Below, piece after piece: positions 42,732 to 50,928 of a stretch of 64,000 nt of DNA. Each line of letters begins with the position of its first letter. Within the stretch, counting starts at the first letter, position 1. Origin of the DNA: Alphaproteobacteria bacterium (GTDB lineage: Bacteria; Pseudomonadota; Alphaproteobacteria; Rhizobiales; Xanthobacteraceae); contig JBBCGH010000001.1 of assembly GCA_037200445.1 (NCBI GenBank), positions 744,001-808,000 on the forward strand, read 5' to 3'. Position numbers and translations under genes: made by a program. The notes beneath the pieces are model-generated. The model searched no databases. It was given only the letters and a program-made list of their open reading frames with translations, and was not told the origin of the DNA.

Positions 42732-44411
42732 TCATGTGAGACCACGCTTGTCGTCGCGCTGCGCGGCCTCTGCGGTCACGTAGCCGAGGCGCAGGTCGCG
42801 CGCGATGCGCGCCCGATCGCGCTCGCTTGGATTTCCGAAGCCCCCACCGCCGGGCGTTTCGAGCCGCACCTTCTGGCCGCGTTTGATTTTCACATCAGTG
42901 ACTTTCGAAACGAGCGGCGGCGTCTTCTCGCCATTGTCTGTTTCGTAAATGAAGCGATTGAGCGCCGCCGTGCCGCCACCGTTCGCGCCGGGCGGCGGAT
43001 ACTTGCCGCGCTCGCCAAGCAGAAAGACTTCCGCGCCGCCGTCGGCCAGCGCCTCGATCTCGTAGATCGCGCCGAGCCCGCCGCGATGCTTGCCCGGGCC
43101 GCCCGAGTCGGGCCGCAGCGCCCACTGCGTGAACATAATCGGATAAAGCGACTCGAGAATTTCCAGCGGCGGAATCGTCGCGGTGGAGATCGGGTTGTTG
43201 CCGTGGTTGAGCCCGTCGCCCTCCGGGTTGCCGCCGAGCCCGCCGCCGAAGAAGCAGAACATCACCCAGCGCCGCCCGTGCTCGCGCCAGCCCGCGAGCG
43301 AGAGCGCGTTGATGGTGGCGAAGGGGCTGCCGTTGGCGCGTTCGGGTGCGGCCTTGGCGAACGCTCCGAAGATCGTATCGATCACGCGCAAGATTGTTTC
43401 GGTATAACCACCGACCGGGCGCGGCGCCGACACGCCGAGCAGTGTCGTATCCGGAATGACGAACGCGATCGGCGCGAGGCATCCGGCATTCGCGGGAACA
43501 TCGGTGAAGAGATGTTTGAGCGCTACGTAGCAGCAGGCGACGGTGGTCGAGCGCGCAATGTTGAGCGGCCCATCGCAGGGCGGCGCCGAACGCGAGAAGT
43601 CGAGCGTCATGCGGTCGCCCGCGATGGTGAGATCGAGTGCGATCTTCAGCGGCTGGTCGGTGACGCCGTCATTGTCGAGAAAATCGTCGCAGGTGTAGGT
43701 GCCGTCCGGCAACGCGGCGATGTTCGCTCGCATCAGCGCTTCGGCGCGCTGTGAAAGCGCCGCAAGCGCCGCCGTGATCGTGTCGTCGCCGTATTCGTCG
43801 AGCAGCGCGTTGAGCCGCCGCTCGCCCAGATCGAGCGCGTTGAGCTGCCCGTTGAGGTCGCCCCAGTTCGATTGCGGCACGCGCGAGTTCGCCGCAAGGA
43901 TATCGATGATGTCCTGCTGGATCACGCCGTGGCGCACGAGCTTCACGGGCGGAATGCGGAAGCCTTCCTGGAAACTCTCGGTGGCCTTGGCGTTGAAATT
44001 GCCCGGCACATTGCCGCCGACGTCGAGCCAGTGGCCGACCGAGGCGAGCCAGGCGAACACTTTTCCCTCGCGCATCAGCGGGCGTACGAGGCGGATGTCG
44101 TTAAGGTGCGTGCCGCCATCGTAGGGGTCGTTGAACAGATAGGTGTCGCCGGCCTCGAGCCCGCCATCGCGCGCGACCTTGTCGATCACGGCCTTCACGG
44201 CGAACGCCATCGCGCCGACGAAGATCGGCAGCCCTGAGGTGCCCTGCACCAAGGTTGCGCCGGTCTCGGGGTGATAGAGGCCATGGCAGGCGTCGTGCGC
44301 CTCCGCGATGATCGGGTTGAACGCCGAGCGGTAGAGCGTCGCGTCCATCTCGTCGGCGATCTGGACGAGGCGGCCGTTGAGTACCGCAAGCGTGACGGGA
44401 TCGAGTGTCAT
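42732..44411 (-). CDS. hyuB: Hydantoinase/oxoprolinase subunit B
   Basis: 559 residues, full family length. Typical segments: DPVTLAVLNGRLVQIADEMD at the start, YLFNDPYDGGTHLNDIRLVRP (about 110-130), GGNVPGNFNAKATESFQEG and GPGKHRGGLGAIYEIEAL near the C-terminus. With HyuA it forms an ATP-dependent cyclic-amide hydrolase for hydantoins, 5-oxoproline or carbonyl-type substrates. Its start follows the livF stop by no bases, so the Liv transporter and hyuBA probably form one operon that imports and opens the same ring compound. Confidence 0.92.
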   Translation of the reverse strand: MTLDPVTLAVLNGRLVQIADEMDATLYRSAFNPIIAEAHDACHGLYHPETGATLVQGTSGLPIFVGAMAFAVKAVIDKVARDGGLEAGDTYLFNDPYDGGTHLNDIRLVRPLMREGKVFAWLASVGHWLDVGGNVPGNFNAKATESFQEGFRIPPVKLVRHGVIQQDIIDILAANSRVPQSNWGDLNGQLNALDLGERRLNALLDEYGDDTITAALAALSQRAEALMRANIAALPDGTYTCDDFLDNDGVTDQPLKIALDLTIAGDRMTLDFSRSAPPCDGPLNIARSTTVACCYVALKHLFTDVPANAGCLAPIAFVIPDTTLLGVSAPRPVGGYTETILRVIDTIFGAFAKAAPERANGSPFATINALSLAGWREHGRRWVMFCFFGGGLGGNPEGDGLNHGNNPISTATIPPLEILESLYPIMFTQWALRPDSGGPGKHRGGLGAIYEIEALADGGAEVFLLGERGKYPPPGANGGGTAALNRFIYETDNGEKTPPLVSKVTDVKIKRGQKVRLETPGGGGFGNPSERDRARIARDLRLGYVTAEAAQRDDKRGLT

Positions 44412-45122
44412 TCACATTCCGAGATAAGCGCGCTTCAGGTTGGGGTCGTTGCGCACCGCCGCGGCGTTTCCCTGCAGCACAATCGCGCCGTTGTCGAGCA
44501 CATAGGCGCGGCTTGCGACCTCCAGGCTTTGCATCACATTCTGCTCGACCAGAAGCAGCGCGATGCCCTGCGCGTTGATAGTTTGGATGAGCTTGAACAG
44601 CTCTTCGACCAGCTTGGGCGAGAGGCCGAGCGAGGGCTCGTCGAGTATCAAGAGCTTCGGCTCCGCCATCAGCCCGCGCCCGATCGCCAGCATCTGCTGC
44701 TCGCCGCCGGAAAGCGTGCCGGCGCTTTGCGTCTGACGCTCGGCAAGGCGCGGAAAAATCGAGAATACACGCTCGCGGTTTTGGGCGCGCCGCTTGCGTG
44801 CCCGGCGGTAGCAGCCGAGGTCGAGATTTTCGGACACGCTCATGTTCGGGAAGATGCGGCGGCCTTCCGGCACATGGATCAGGCCTTGCGCGACGATCGC
44901 CGATGGCCGTTTGCGATCGATCGGTGCGCCGGCGAAGTGGATCGCGCCGCGCCACGGGCGCAACGCGCCCGAGATGGTGCGGTTGAGCGTCGATTTTCCA
45001 GCGCCGTTCGAGCCGAGCACCGCGACGATCTCGCCCTCGTTCACGGCGAGGCTGACGCCGCGCAATATTTCGGTGGCGCCATAGCCGGTGGAAAGATCCG
45101 AGATGGCGAGCAGCTCAGCCAT
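44412..45122 (-). CDS. livF: Branched-chain amino-acid-type ABC transporter ATPase (LivF)
   Basis: 236 residues. Walker A GSNGAGKS (37-44), signature LSGGE (137-141), and Walker B LLILDEP (157-163). Short LivF length and the absence of a C-terminal extension match this ATPase type. ATG at 45122 has GGAG 6 bp upstream and overlaps the end of livG; GTG at 45134 is an in-frame alternative. It couples ATP hydrolysis to uptake through LivH/LivM; the linked hyu genes point to a cyclic amide or amide rather than leucine as substrate. Confidence 0.92.
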   Translation of the reverse strand: MAELLAISDLSTGYGATEILRGVSLAVNEGEIVAVLGSNGAGKSTLNRTISGALRPWRGAIHFAGAPIDRKRPSAIVAQGLIHVPEGRRIFPNMSVSENLDLGCYRRARKRRAQNRERVFSIFPRLAERQTQSAGTLSGGEQQMLAIGRGLMAEPKLLILDEPSLGLSPKLVEELFKLIQTINAQGIALLLVEQNVMQSLEVASRAYVLDNGAIVLQGNAAAVRNDPNLKRAYLGM

Positions 45123-45864
45123 GCGCCACTCCACGCATGCGCTCGGCAGCGCCGTGGCCGAGATAAGCCTCGATCACGCGCGCGTCGGCAGCGATCGCAT
45201 CCGGCGGACCCATCGCGATGATGCGGCCCTCGGCGAGCACGAACACCTGTTCGGCGAGGCTCATCACCGCCTGCATCACATGCTCGATCATCACGGTGGT
45301 GATGCCGCGTGCGCGGATCGCCTTGATCACCGGCACCATGTCGCGCACTTCGGATGGGTTGAGTCCGGCGAGCACCTCGTCGAGCAGCAGAAGCTTCGGC
45401 TCGATTGCGAGTGCGCGCGCCAGCTCGAGCCGTTTGCGGCCCGCGACGGTGAGGTTTGCGGCGGACTGATCGAGCATGGGGGCGAGGCCGACTTCCTGCG
45501 CGATGGCCTCAGCCGCCGCGAGCGCCTTTCCACGTGCCGCGTGATGCAGGTGCGCTCCCACCGCAATGTTCTCGCGCACCGTCAATCCCGCGAAAGGCTG
45601 CGCGATCTGGAAGGTGCGCGCGATGCCGCGCCGCGCCAGCAGATGCGGCGGCTGGCCGGTGATGTCGTCGTCCCGGTAGAGGACCCGGCCCTCGCTGGGG
45701 CCGAGGAATCCCGTGATGATCGCAAACAGCGTGGTCTTGCCGGCGCCGTTCGGGCCGACCAGCGCGACGATCTGGCCTTCCTCGGCGATCAGCGAGGCAC
45801 GGTCGAGTGCGAGCACTCCGCCGAAGCGGCGCGAGATGTTTTCGACGCGCAGCAGCTCATGCAT
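45115..45864 (-). CDS. livG: Branched-chain amino-acid-type ABC transporter ATPase (LivG)
   Basis: 249 residues. Walker A GPNGAGKT (37-44); a degenerate signature (LTVAGRKRLELARAL, as LivG proteins often lack canonical LSGGQ) and LLLLDEVLAGL Walker B. It overlaps livM by 8 bp and livF by 8 bp, so the ATPases are translationally coupled to the permeases. Confidence 0.92.
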   Translation of the reverse strand: MHELLRVENISRRFGGVLALDRASLIAEEGQIVALVGPNGAGKTTLFAIITGFLGPSEGRVLYRDDDITGQPPHLLARRGIARTFQIAQPFAGLTVRENIAVGAHLHHAARGKALAAAEAIAQEVGLAPMLDQSAANLTVAGRKRLELARALAIEPKLLLLDEVLAGLNPSEVRDMVPVIKAIRARGITTVMIEHVMQAVMSLAEQVFVLAEGRIIAMGPPDAIAADARVIEAYLGHGAAERMRGVAHG

Positions 45865-46795
45865 GGCCGCCCCTCATGAGCCCCGCAATGCCGCGCGGCG
45901 CGAACGCCACGACCAGGATCAGCACGCAGCCGTAGATCACGAGATCGAGCCCGGGCACGTCGCCGGTGATCAGCTTGGTGGCTTCACCGAGCGATTTCAC
46001 CACCAACGCGCCGAGCAGCGGTCCGAACACCGTGCCGATGCCGCCGATGACGGGAGCGAGCAGGGCCTCCACCGAGATCCACGGCCCGTACGCGATGCCG
46101 GCATCGAGAAAGAGGAAATATTGCGCGTAGAAGCAGCCGCCCGCGGCGGTGATCGCCGCGGATAACGTCATCGCGGCAAGCTTGACGCGGAAAACGTCGA
46201 TCCCCGCGGCGTTCGCCGCGGATTCGTTCTCGCGGACGGCCACGAGATAGGCGCCGAAGCGGCTGGCTTCGAGGCGCTGCGCGATCAGAAGCGAGACCGC
46301 AACGAAGCCGAGGATGATCCAGTAGAACGGTGCACGGCTCTGGAACTGGAAGGCCTCGGGGCGCAAATCGAGCTGGATGAGCGTGCCGACGCCCGCGCCG
46401 GTGATCGGCGCGACGCTCGCGATGATGCGCAGCACCTCGGCGAAGGCGAGCGTGACCAGCGCGAAGTACGAGCCGCGCAAGCCTGAGCGGAAGCTGAGCG
46501 CGCCGGTGACCAAGCCGACCAGCGCCCCTGCCGCGATGCCGAGGCCGAGGCCAGCCCACGCGTTGACGCCGTAGTGCACCTGCAGGATCGCCGTGACATA
46601 GGCGCCGGTGCCAAAGAAGGCGGCGTGACCGAATGAATACTGCCCGCCGTAACCGCCGAGCACGTTCCAGCCCTGGCCGACCAGTGCGATCAGCAACACA
46701 ACCACGAGGAAGTTCAGCACGACGTTCGAGGTCGTCACGAACGGCACGCAGGCGAGCAGCGCGACCACAGCCAAGATCATGCCGGTGCGCTTCAC
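45857..46795 (-). CDS. livM: Branched-chain amino-acid-type ABC permease (LivM)
   Basis: 312 residues with about 8-10 membrane segments and the LivM motif GYGGQYSFGHAAFFGTGAY (about 47-65), plus the EAA-like SLRGSYFALVTLAFAEVLR loop region. GTG at 46795 overlaps the livH stop (GTGA), the natural start here; the in-frame extension to 47062 reads through the livH gene and is rejected. Confidence 0.92.
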   Translation of the reverse strand: MKRTGMILAVVALLACVPFVTTSNVVLNFLVVVLLIALVGQGWNVLGGYGGQYSFGHAAFFGTGAYVTAILQVHYGVNAWAGLGLGIAAGALVGLVTGALSFRSGLRGSYFALVTLAFAEVLRIIASVAPITGAGVGTLIQLDLRPEAFQFQSRAPFYWIILGFVAVSLLIAQRLEASRFGAYLVAVRENESAANAAGIDVFRVKLAAMTLSAAITAAGGCFYAQYFLFLDAGIAYGPWISVEALLAPVIGGIGTVFGPLLGALVVKSLGEATKLITGDVPGLDLVIYGCVLILVVAFAPRGIAGLMRGGHA

Positions 46796-47664
46796 GCCCG
46801 CTCTCCGAACAGGCCGGTGGGGCGGAACAGCAGCACCAGGATGAAGATGACAAAAATGCCGATCTGGCCGAGCGATTCGCCGAGGTAGAGGCCGCAGAGA
46901 CTCTCCACGACGCCGATGATCAACCCGCCGACGAGCGCGCCCGCGACCGAGCCCATGCCGCCGAGCACCACGATCGTAAATGCGATCAGCACGAAGGCGT
47001 TGCCGGCGTGCGGATTGACGTAATAGGTCGGCAAGAGAATACATGCTGCGACCGCGAGGCATGCGGTGCCGAGGCCGAAAGTCACCGCATAGATGTGCGC
47101 GACGTCGATGCCGGAGAGCTCCGCGCCGAGCTTTTCCTTGGCGACCGCGCGGATCGCCTTGCCGGTGTCGGTGAAGCGCATCAGCAGAAAGAGCGCGAGC
47201 GCAACCGCGATCACCACCACAAAACCGATGACGCGCGGCACGCTCAAGAACGCAGGCCCGACTTCGATCACGTTGAAGCCGTAGGGCAGGTTAACGGTGC
47301 GGGTGTCGGCGCGGAACGCATAGAGCAGCGCGTTCTCGATCACGATCGCGAGCCCGAGCGTGATGAGGAGGATGTTACGGTCCTCGCCGTGCGCGGCCGG
47401 GCCGATGACGAAGCGCTGCAGCGCGTAGCCGAGGCAGAAGAAGATGGGCGTGAGGCCGACGGCCGCGAGATACGGATCGAGGCCAAGCAGCTTGTAACAG
47501 AAGAACGCCGCGAACATCGCGACGGTCAACAGCGCGCCATGCGCGAAGTTGATGATGTGCAGGACGCCGTAGATCAGCGTCAGCCCGAGCGCGACCAGTG
47601 CATAGACGGCGCCGGTGAGCAGGCCGTTGAGAATGGCGGGTATGAGGATGATGGGGGAGAGCAT
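46792..47664 (-). CDS. livH: Branched-chain amino-acid-type ABC permease (LivH)
   Basis: 290 residues with about 8 membrane segments; LNGLLTGAVYALVALGLTLIYGV near the N-terminus and GLGTACLAVAACILLPTYYVNP are typical of LivH. ATG at 47664 is chosen because the first membrane segment follows directly; in-frame sequence further upstream is the dispersed repeat at 47690-47788. It is separated from the binding-protein gene by that repeat. Confidence 0.92.
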   Translation of the reverse strand: MLSPIILIPAILNGLLTGAVYALVALGLTLIYGVLHIINFAHGALLTVAMFAAFFCYKLLGLDPYLAAVGLTPIFFCLGYALQRFVIGPAAHGEDRNILLITLGLAIVIENALLYAFRADTRTVNLPYGFNVIEVGPAFLSVPRVIGFVVVIAVALALFLLMRFTDTGKAIRAVAKEKLGAELSGIDVAHIYAVTFGLGTACLAVAACILLPTYYVNPHAGNAFVLIAFTIVVLGGMGSVAGALVGGLIIGVVESLCGLYLGESLGQIGIFVIFILVLLFRPTGLFGERA

Positions 47665-47689
47665 CAGCGCGAGCCACGGGCTCGGTCTG

Positions 47690-47788
47690 CTCCCTCCCCC
47701 CTTGAGGGGGAGGGTTGGGGAGGGGGGTAGTTCTGTCGGCGCTCGATAACTCCGACCCCCAACCCCTCCCCACAAGGGGGAGGGGAGT
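47690..47788. repeat. Dispersed C/G-rich palindrome between livK-like gene and livH
   Basis: CTCCCTCCCCCCTTGAGGGG near 47690 and AAGGGGGAGGGGAG near 47775-47788 are inverted relatives, with inner TTGGGGAGGGG / CCCCTCCCC arms. It is a diverged member of the family at 21267 and 42564. It interrupts the transporter operon between the binding protein and the permeases, a usual place for expression-lowering hairpins. Confidence 0.75.
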
Positions 47789-47824
47789 TCACCGCCGCCG
47801 CGGCAACACTTCGCTCCAATGCAA

Positions 47825-49030
47825 TCACGCCGGCATCGGGAAGACCGGCTTCGCCGAGGCGAACTGCGCCGGAAAGATCACCTGGATGTCGTTGCCGAGC
47901 ACCTGCGTGTTGACCGGAGCGGCCCCCTGGTTCTGCCCGTTGACGAACTTGGTCGGCCCATAGGGCATCACGTGGCCCGAGAAGGTCGAAGTCTCCAGCG
48001 CCGCGATGATCTTAGGCCGCTCCGCGCTTGCGGCGCGCTCCAGCGCGTCGGCGAGCAACAGCACCGCCGAGTAGTTCATGTAGACCTCGTAGGTGTAGAA
48101 CTCGCCCTTCGCTTCGACCTTCTTCTTCAGGTCGAGCGCCTTCGGATTCTTCGGGTCGAACCAGTGATTGCAGTCCATGATGTACTGCGCGGCTTCGGGG
48201 AATTCCTTCACGAACTTGTAGGATGAGGCTGCGCCGCCGAGGATCGAATAGATCGCCTTCGGCCGCACCTTCTGTTGCTGCATGGTGCGCGCGAGCAGGA
48301 CGTATTCGTTGTAGTAGTTGGCCGGAATCACGAGATCCGGCTTCGCGGCGCGGATCTTGGTCACGACGTTGTTGAAGTCGCGCGTCGGGGTCGGATGCGG
48401 GATCGTCTCGATAATCTCGAAACCCTTCTCGGGAAGCTGCTTGTTGAGCAGGCCCGCGAGGCCGGAACCGAACGCCGAATCCTCGTGTACGATCATCACG
48501 GTCTTGGCCACCCCGTTGGCGGCGTTGTTGAGCGTGATCAGGTTTTCGACCGCGGTCTTGGCGATGATGCCGAACCCGGGGCCAAGGCGGAACGTGTTCT
48601 TCAGGCCGCGCGTCACGATCGAGTCGGCGACACCGACGTCCACGATGTAGGGCAGGTCGTAGCGCGCCGCGGTCTGGCTCGCGGCGAGGCAGATCGACGA
48701 CACGTAGCCGCCGACCACGGCTGCGCAGCCGGTGCCGTTCATCTTCTCGACCTCGGCATTGCCGCCTTCCGGCGTCGACTGCGCGTCGCCGAAGACCGGC
48801 TCGATCTTCGCGCCGCCGAGCGACTTGATGCCCGCCGCGTTGATCTCATCGAGCGCAAACTGTGCGCCGATGCGGCCTTGCTGGCCCGAATACGACATGG
48901 CGCCGGAGGTCGGCTGCAGGATGCCGACCTTGATCGGCTGCCCTTGAGCGCGCAGCACGGCGGGCGTGGCGAGCGCGGCAGCGCCCAGCGCGGTCGAAGC
49001 CAGGAAACGGCGGCGGTTCAACGATTGCAT
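47825..49030 (-). CDS. Branched-chain amino-acid-type ABC substrate-binding protein
   Basis: 401 residues. N-terminal NRRRFLASTALGAAALA is a Tat-type signal ending near LRAQ. The mature protein is a LivJ/LivK-like periplasmic binding protein with IKVGILQPTSGAMSYSGQQG and VGGYVSSICLAASQTAARYDLPYI, split into two lobes by a hinge. It is first in a transcript with livH, livM, livG, livF, hyuB and hyuA. A dispersed repeat lies between it and livH. Substrate unknown; by linkage possibly a hydantoin-like or amide compound. Confidence 0.9.
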   Translation of the reverse strand: MQSLNRRRFLASTALGAAALATPAVLRAQGQPIKVGILQPTSGAMSYSGQQGRIGAQFALDEINAAGIKSLGGAKIEPVFGDAQSTPEGGNAEVEKMNGTGCAAVVGGYVSSICLAASQTAARYDLPYIVDVGVADSIVTRGLKNTFRLGPGFGIIAKTAVENLITLNNAANGVAKTVMIVHEDSAFGSGLAGLLNKQLPEKGFEIIETIPHPTPTRDFNNVVTKIRAAKPDLVIPANYYNEYVLLARTMQQQKVRPKAIYSILGGAASSYKFVKEFPEAAQYIMDCNHWFDPKNPKALDLKKKVEAKGEFYTYEVYMNYSAVLLLADALERAASAERPKIIAALETSTFSGHVMPYGPTKFVNGQNQGAAPVNTQVLGNDIQVIFPAQFASAKPVFPMPA

Positions 49031-49100
49031 TCGCTTTTCTCCCCTCGAAGAATTATCGCAAGCCTAGCATCGCCGTCCGCGGCATTGCCAGAACCTCCGG

Positions 49101-49204
49101 TGTCATCCCGGAAGCCGCGCAGCGGCTATCCGGGACCCATGAACCACCGGATCGAGTTGTTGCGCGATGGGTCCCGGGTCTCGCGTCGCTCGCCCGGGAT
49201 GACA
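49101..49204. repeat. Dispersed palindrome TGTCATCCCGG ... CCGGGATGACA (long form)
   Basis: Outer arms TGTCATCCCG (49101-49110) and CGGGATGACA (49195-49204); nested arms CGGGACCCAT (49131-49140) and ATGGGTCCCG (49167-49176). It ends exactly at the stop codon of the metallo-hydrolase gene. Related elements are at 16400-16448 and 57867-57984. Confidence 0.85.
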
Positions 49205-50035
49205 TCAGTGCTGCGGCTTGATCTTGCTCAGCTCCGCGTCATTCGGCGTGACATCGAGCCGCACCACGATGCCGGCGAGCTCCGGCGAGGGCGGCGGATA
49301 GAACTGCATCACCTTGGGATCGTGACCCGGCACGATATGCTGCGGGCTCGGCGCCTCTCTGCGCAGCGTGTCGTAGGCCTCCAGCATCAGCCCGATGTGA
49401 AACGCCGTGGTGAACGGCCGGCCGGTCATCATGTTCTCGTAGTAGTGCGTGGTGTCGGATGCGACCACGACCCAGCCGCGCCGCGTGTGCACCTTGACGA
49501 ACTGCAGGCCCACCGAGTGGCCGCCGACGGGATGCAGCGTAATGCCCGGCGCAAGCTCCGCACCGCCGCTATGGAACTGGACGCGGTGCGCGAAGTTGAG
49601 CCGCACCACGCCGATGATGTCCTCCACCTCGAAGGAATGCGCGAGCCGGTGGTACTGCATGTAGCGGCCGGTCGCGTAGTGGATCTCCGGCTCCTGCAGA
49701 TGGAATTTCGCCTTCGGGAAACGCGCAAATCCGCCGACATGGTCGTAGTGCAGATGCGTGAGGATCACGTCCTGCACGGTGTCTCCGTCCACGCCGACGA
49801 GCTTCAAGGCATCGATCGGATCGCGCAGGAATGTGCGCTTGCGCTTCTTCGCGGTTTCCTCGGTGAAGCCGCAGTCGATCACGAAGGCGCGCTCCGCGCT
49901 TTTTGCGACCCACACGAAGTAGTCCATCGGCATCGGCCCGTCGTGCGGGTCGCCGCCGATGAAATGATCCGCGCGCCGCGCCTCGCGCGTCGCATAGCGG
50001 ATGGCGAAGAGTTCGTATTCGGGGAGGGCGTTCAT
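49205..50035 (-). CDS. Metallo-beta-lactamase-fold hydrolase, N-acyl-homoserine-lactonase-like
   Basis: 276 residues. The zinc motif THLHYDHVGG gives H94, H96, D98 and H99; further ligands are expected at H170-region (GGHSVG) and D194-region (ASDTTHYYEN). The architecture matches lactonases of the AttM/AiiB kind, with about 25 extra N-terminal residues including PMDYFVWV. It hydrolyses a lactone or thioester-like bond. It is the last gene of a three-gene operon with a CitE-like lyase and a CoA-transferase (4-bp overlap with the lyase gene), so a role on a metabolic lactone is at least as likely as quorum quenching. Confidence 0.88.
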   Translation of the reverse strand: MNALPEYELFAIRYATREARRADHFIGGDPHDGPMPMDYFVWVAKSAERAFVIDCGFTEETAKKRKRTFLRDPIDALKLVGVDGDTVQDVILTHLHYDHVGGFARFPKAKFHLQEPEIHYATGRYMQYHRLAHSFEVEDIIGVVRLNFAHRVQFHSGGAELAPGITLHPVGGHSVGLQFVKVHTRRGWVVVASDTTHYYENMMTGRPFTTAFHIGLMLEAYDTLRREAPSPQHIVPGHDPKVMQFYPPPSPELAGIVVRLDVTPNDAELSKIKPQH

Positions 50036-50928
50036 TTTGCTGTCCGGGCCTCGCGCTCCTTGATCGCCTCATGAATCGCCAGCACCTCCTGCGCACGCAG
50101 GACGACCGGCACGTCGATCATCTTGCCGTCGACCGAGATCGAGCCGCGGCCCGCCGCGACCGCCTCGTCGTAAGCCGCCACGATCTTGCGTGCGGACGCC
50201 ACATCCTCGGCGGGTGGCGCGAACTCCTCGTTGAGGATCAGGATCTGGGCCGGGTGGATCACCGAAGCGCCGCGGAAGCCGAGTCGGCGCGAGCGCCGCA
50301 CCGTCTCGCGGAACGCGTCGAGATCCTTGTAGTCCGCGACCGTGCCGATGAAGCCGAGCGGCAGCACGCCGGCGGCGCGGGCCGCGATCGCAAGCTGCTG
50401 CTTCGGCATGAACAGGCCTTCGGCGGTCGGCAGCATGCCCACTGAAAGGGCGAAGTCCTCGCCGCCGAGCGTGAGCGCCACGATGCGCTCGCTCGCCTTG
50501 GCGATCTCCGGCATGCGGAAGAAGGCATCCGCGGTCTCGATCATGGCGATGAATTTCGTATGGCCGGCCGGCATGCCACGCTCTGCCTCGAGCTCGCTCA
50601 CCACCTCGGCAACCATGCGGATATGATCCGCGCTGTCCACCTTGGTGACCTTGAGCGCCGCGACACGGGGCATGATCGCGGCTTCGAGGTCGAGCATGGT
50701 CTGCCGCCACGGCCGGTTGATGCGCACCAGCACGTCGGCGCCGCCGCGCGCGACATTCTCGGCGGTCTTCGCAAGCTCGCGGCGCGCCGCCGGGCGCTCG
50801 GCGATCGGCACGGAGTCTTCCAGATCGAGGATGATGCCGTCGGCGCCGCGCTTGTGCGCGCCATCGATGAACTTCGGCACGTTCGACGGCACATAGAGCA
50901 GCGAGCGCCAGACCGGGAGCTTGTTCAT
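50032..50928 (-). CDS. HpcH/HpaI (CitE-like) CoA-ester lyase
   Basis: 298 residues, the length of CitE/Mcl-like beta-methylmalyl-CoA or citryl-CoA lyases. Landmarks: SLLYVPSNVPKFIDGAHK, ILDLEDSVPIAERPAARR, the metal-binding IAMIETADAFF and LTLGGEDFALSVG with Glu and Asp ligands. It cleaves an acyl-CoA aldol-type bond to release acetyl-CoA and an aldehyde or keto acid. It overlaps the CaiB-like gene by 4 bp and the metallo-hydrolase by 4 bp. Confidence 0.9.
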   Translation of the reverse strand: MNKLPVWRSLLYVPSNVPKFIDGAHKRGADGIILDLEDSVPIAERPAARRELAKTAENVARGGADVLVRINRPWRQTMLDLEAAIMPRVAALKVTKVDSADHIRMVAEVVSELEAERGMPAGHTKFIAMIETADAFFRMPEIAKASERIVALTLGGEDFALSVGMLPTAEGLFMPKQQLAIAARAAGVLPLGFIGTVADYKDLDAFRETVRRSRRLGFRGASVIHPAQILILNEEFAPPAEDVASARKIVAAYDEAVAAGRGSISVDGKMIDVPVVLRAQEVLAIHEAIKEREARTAK

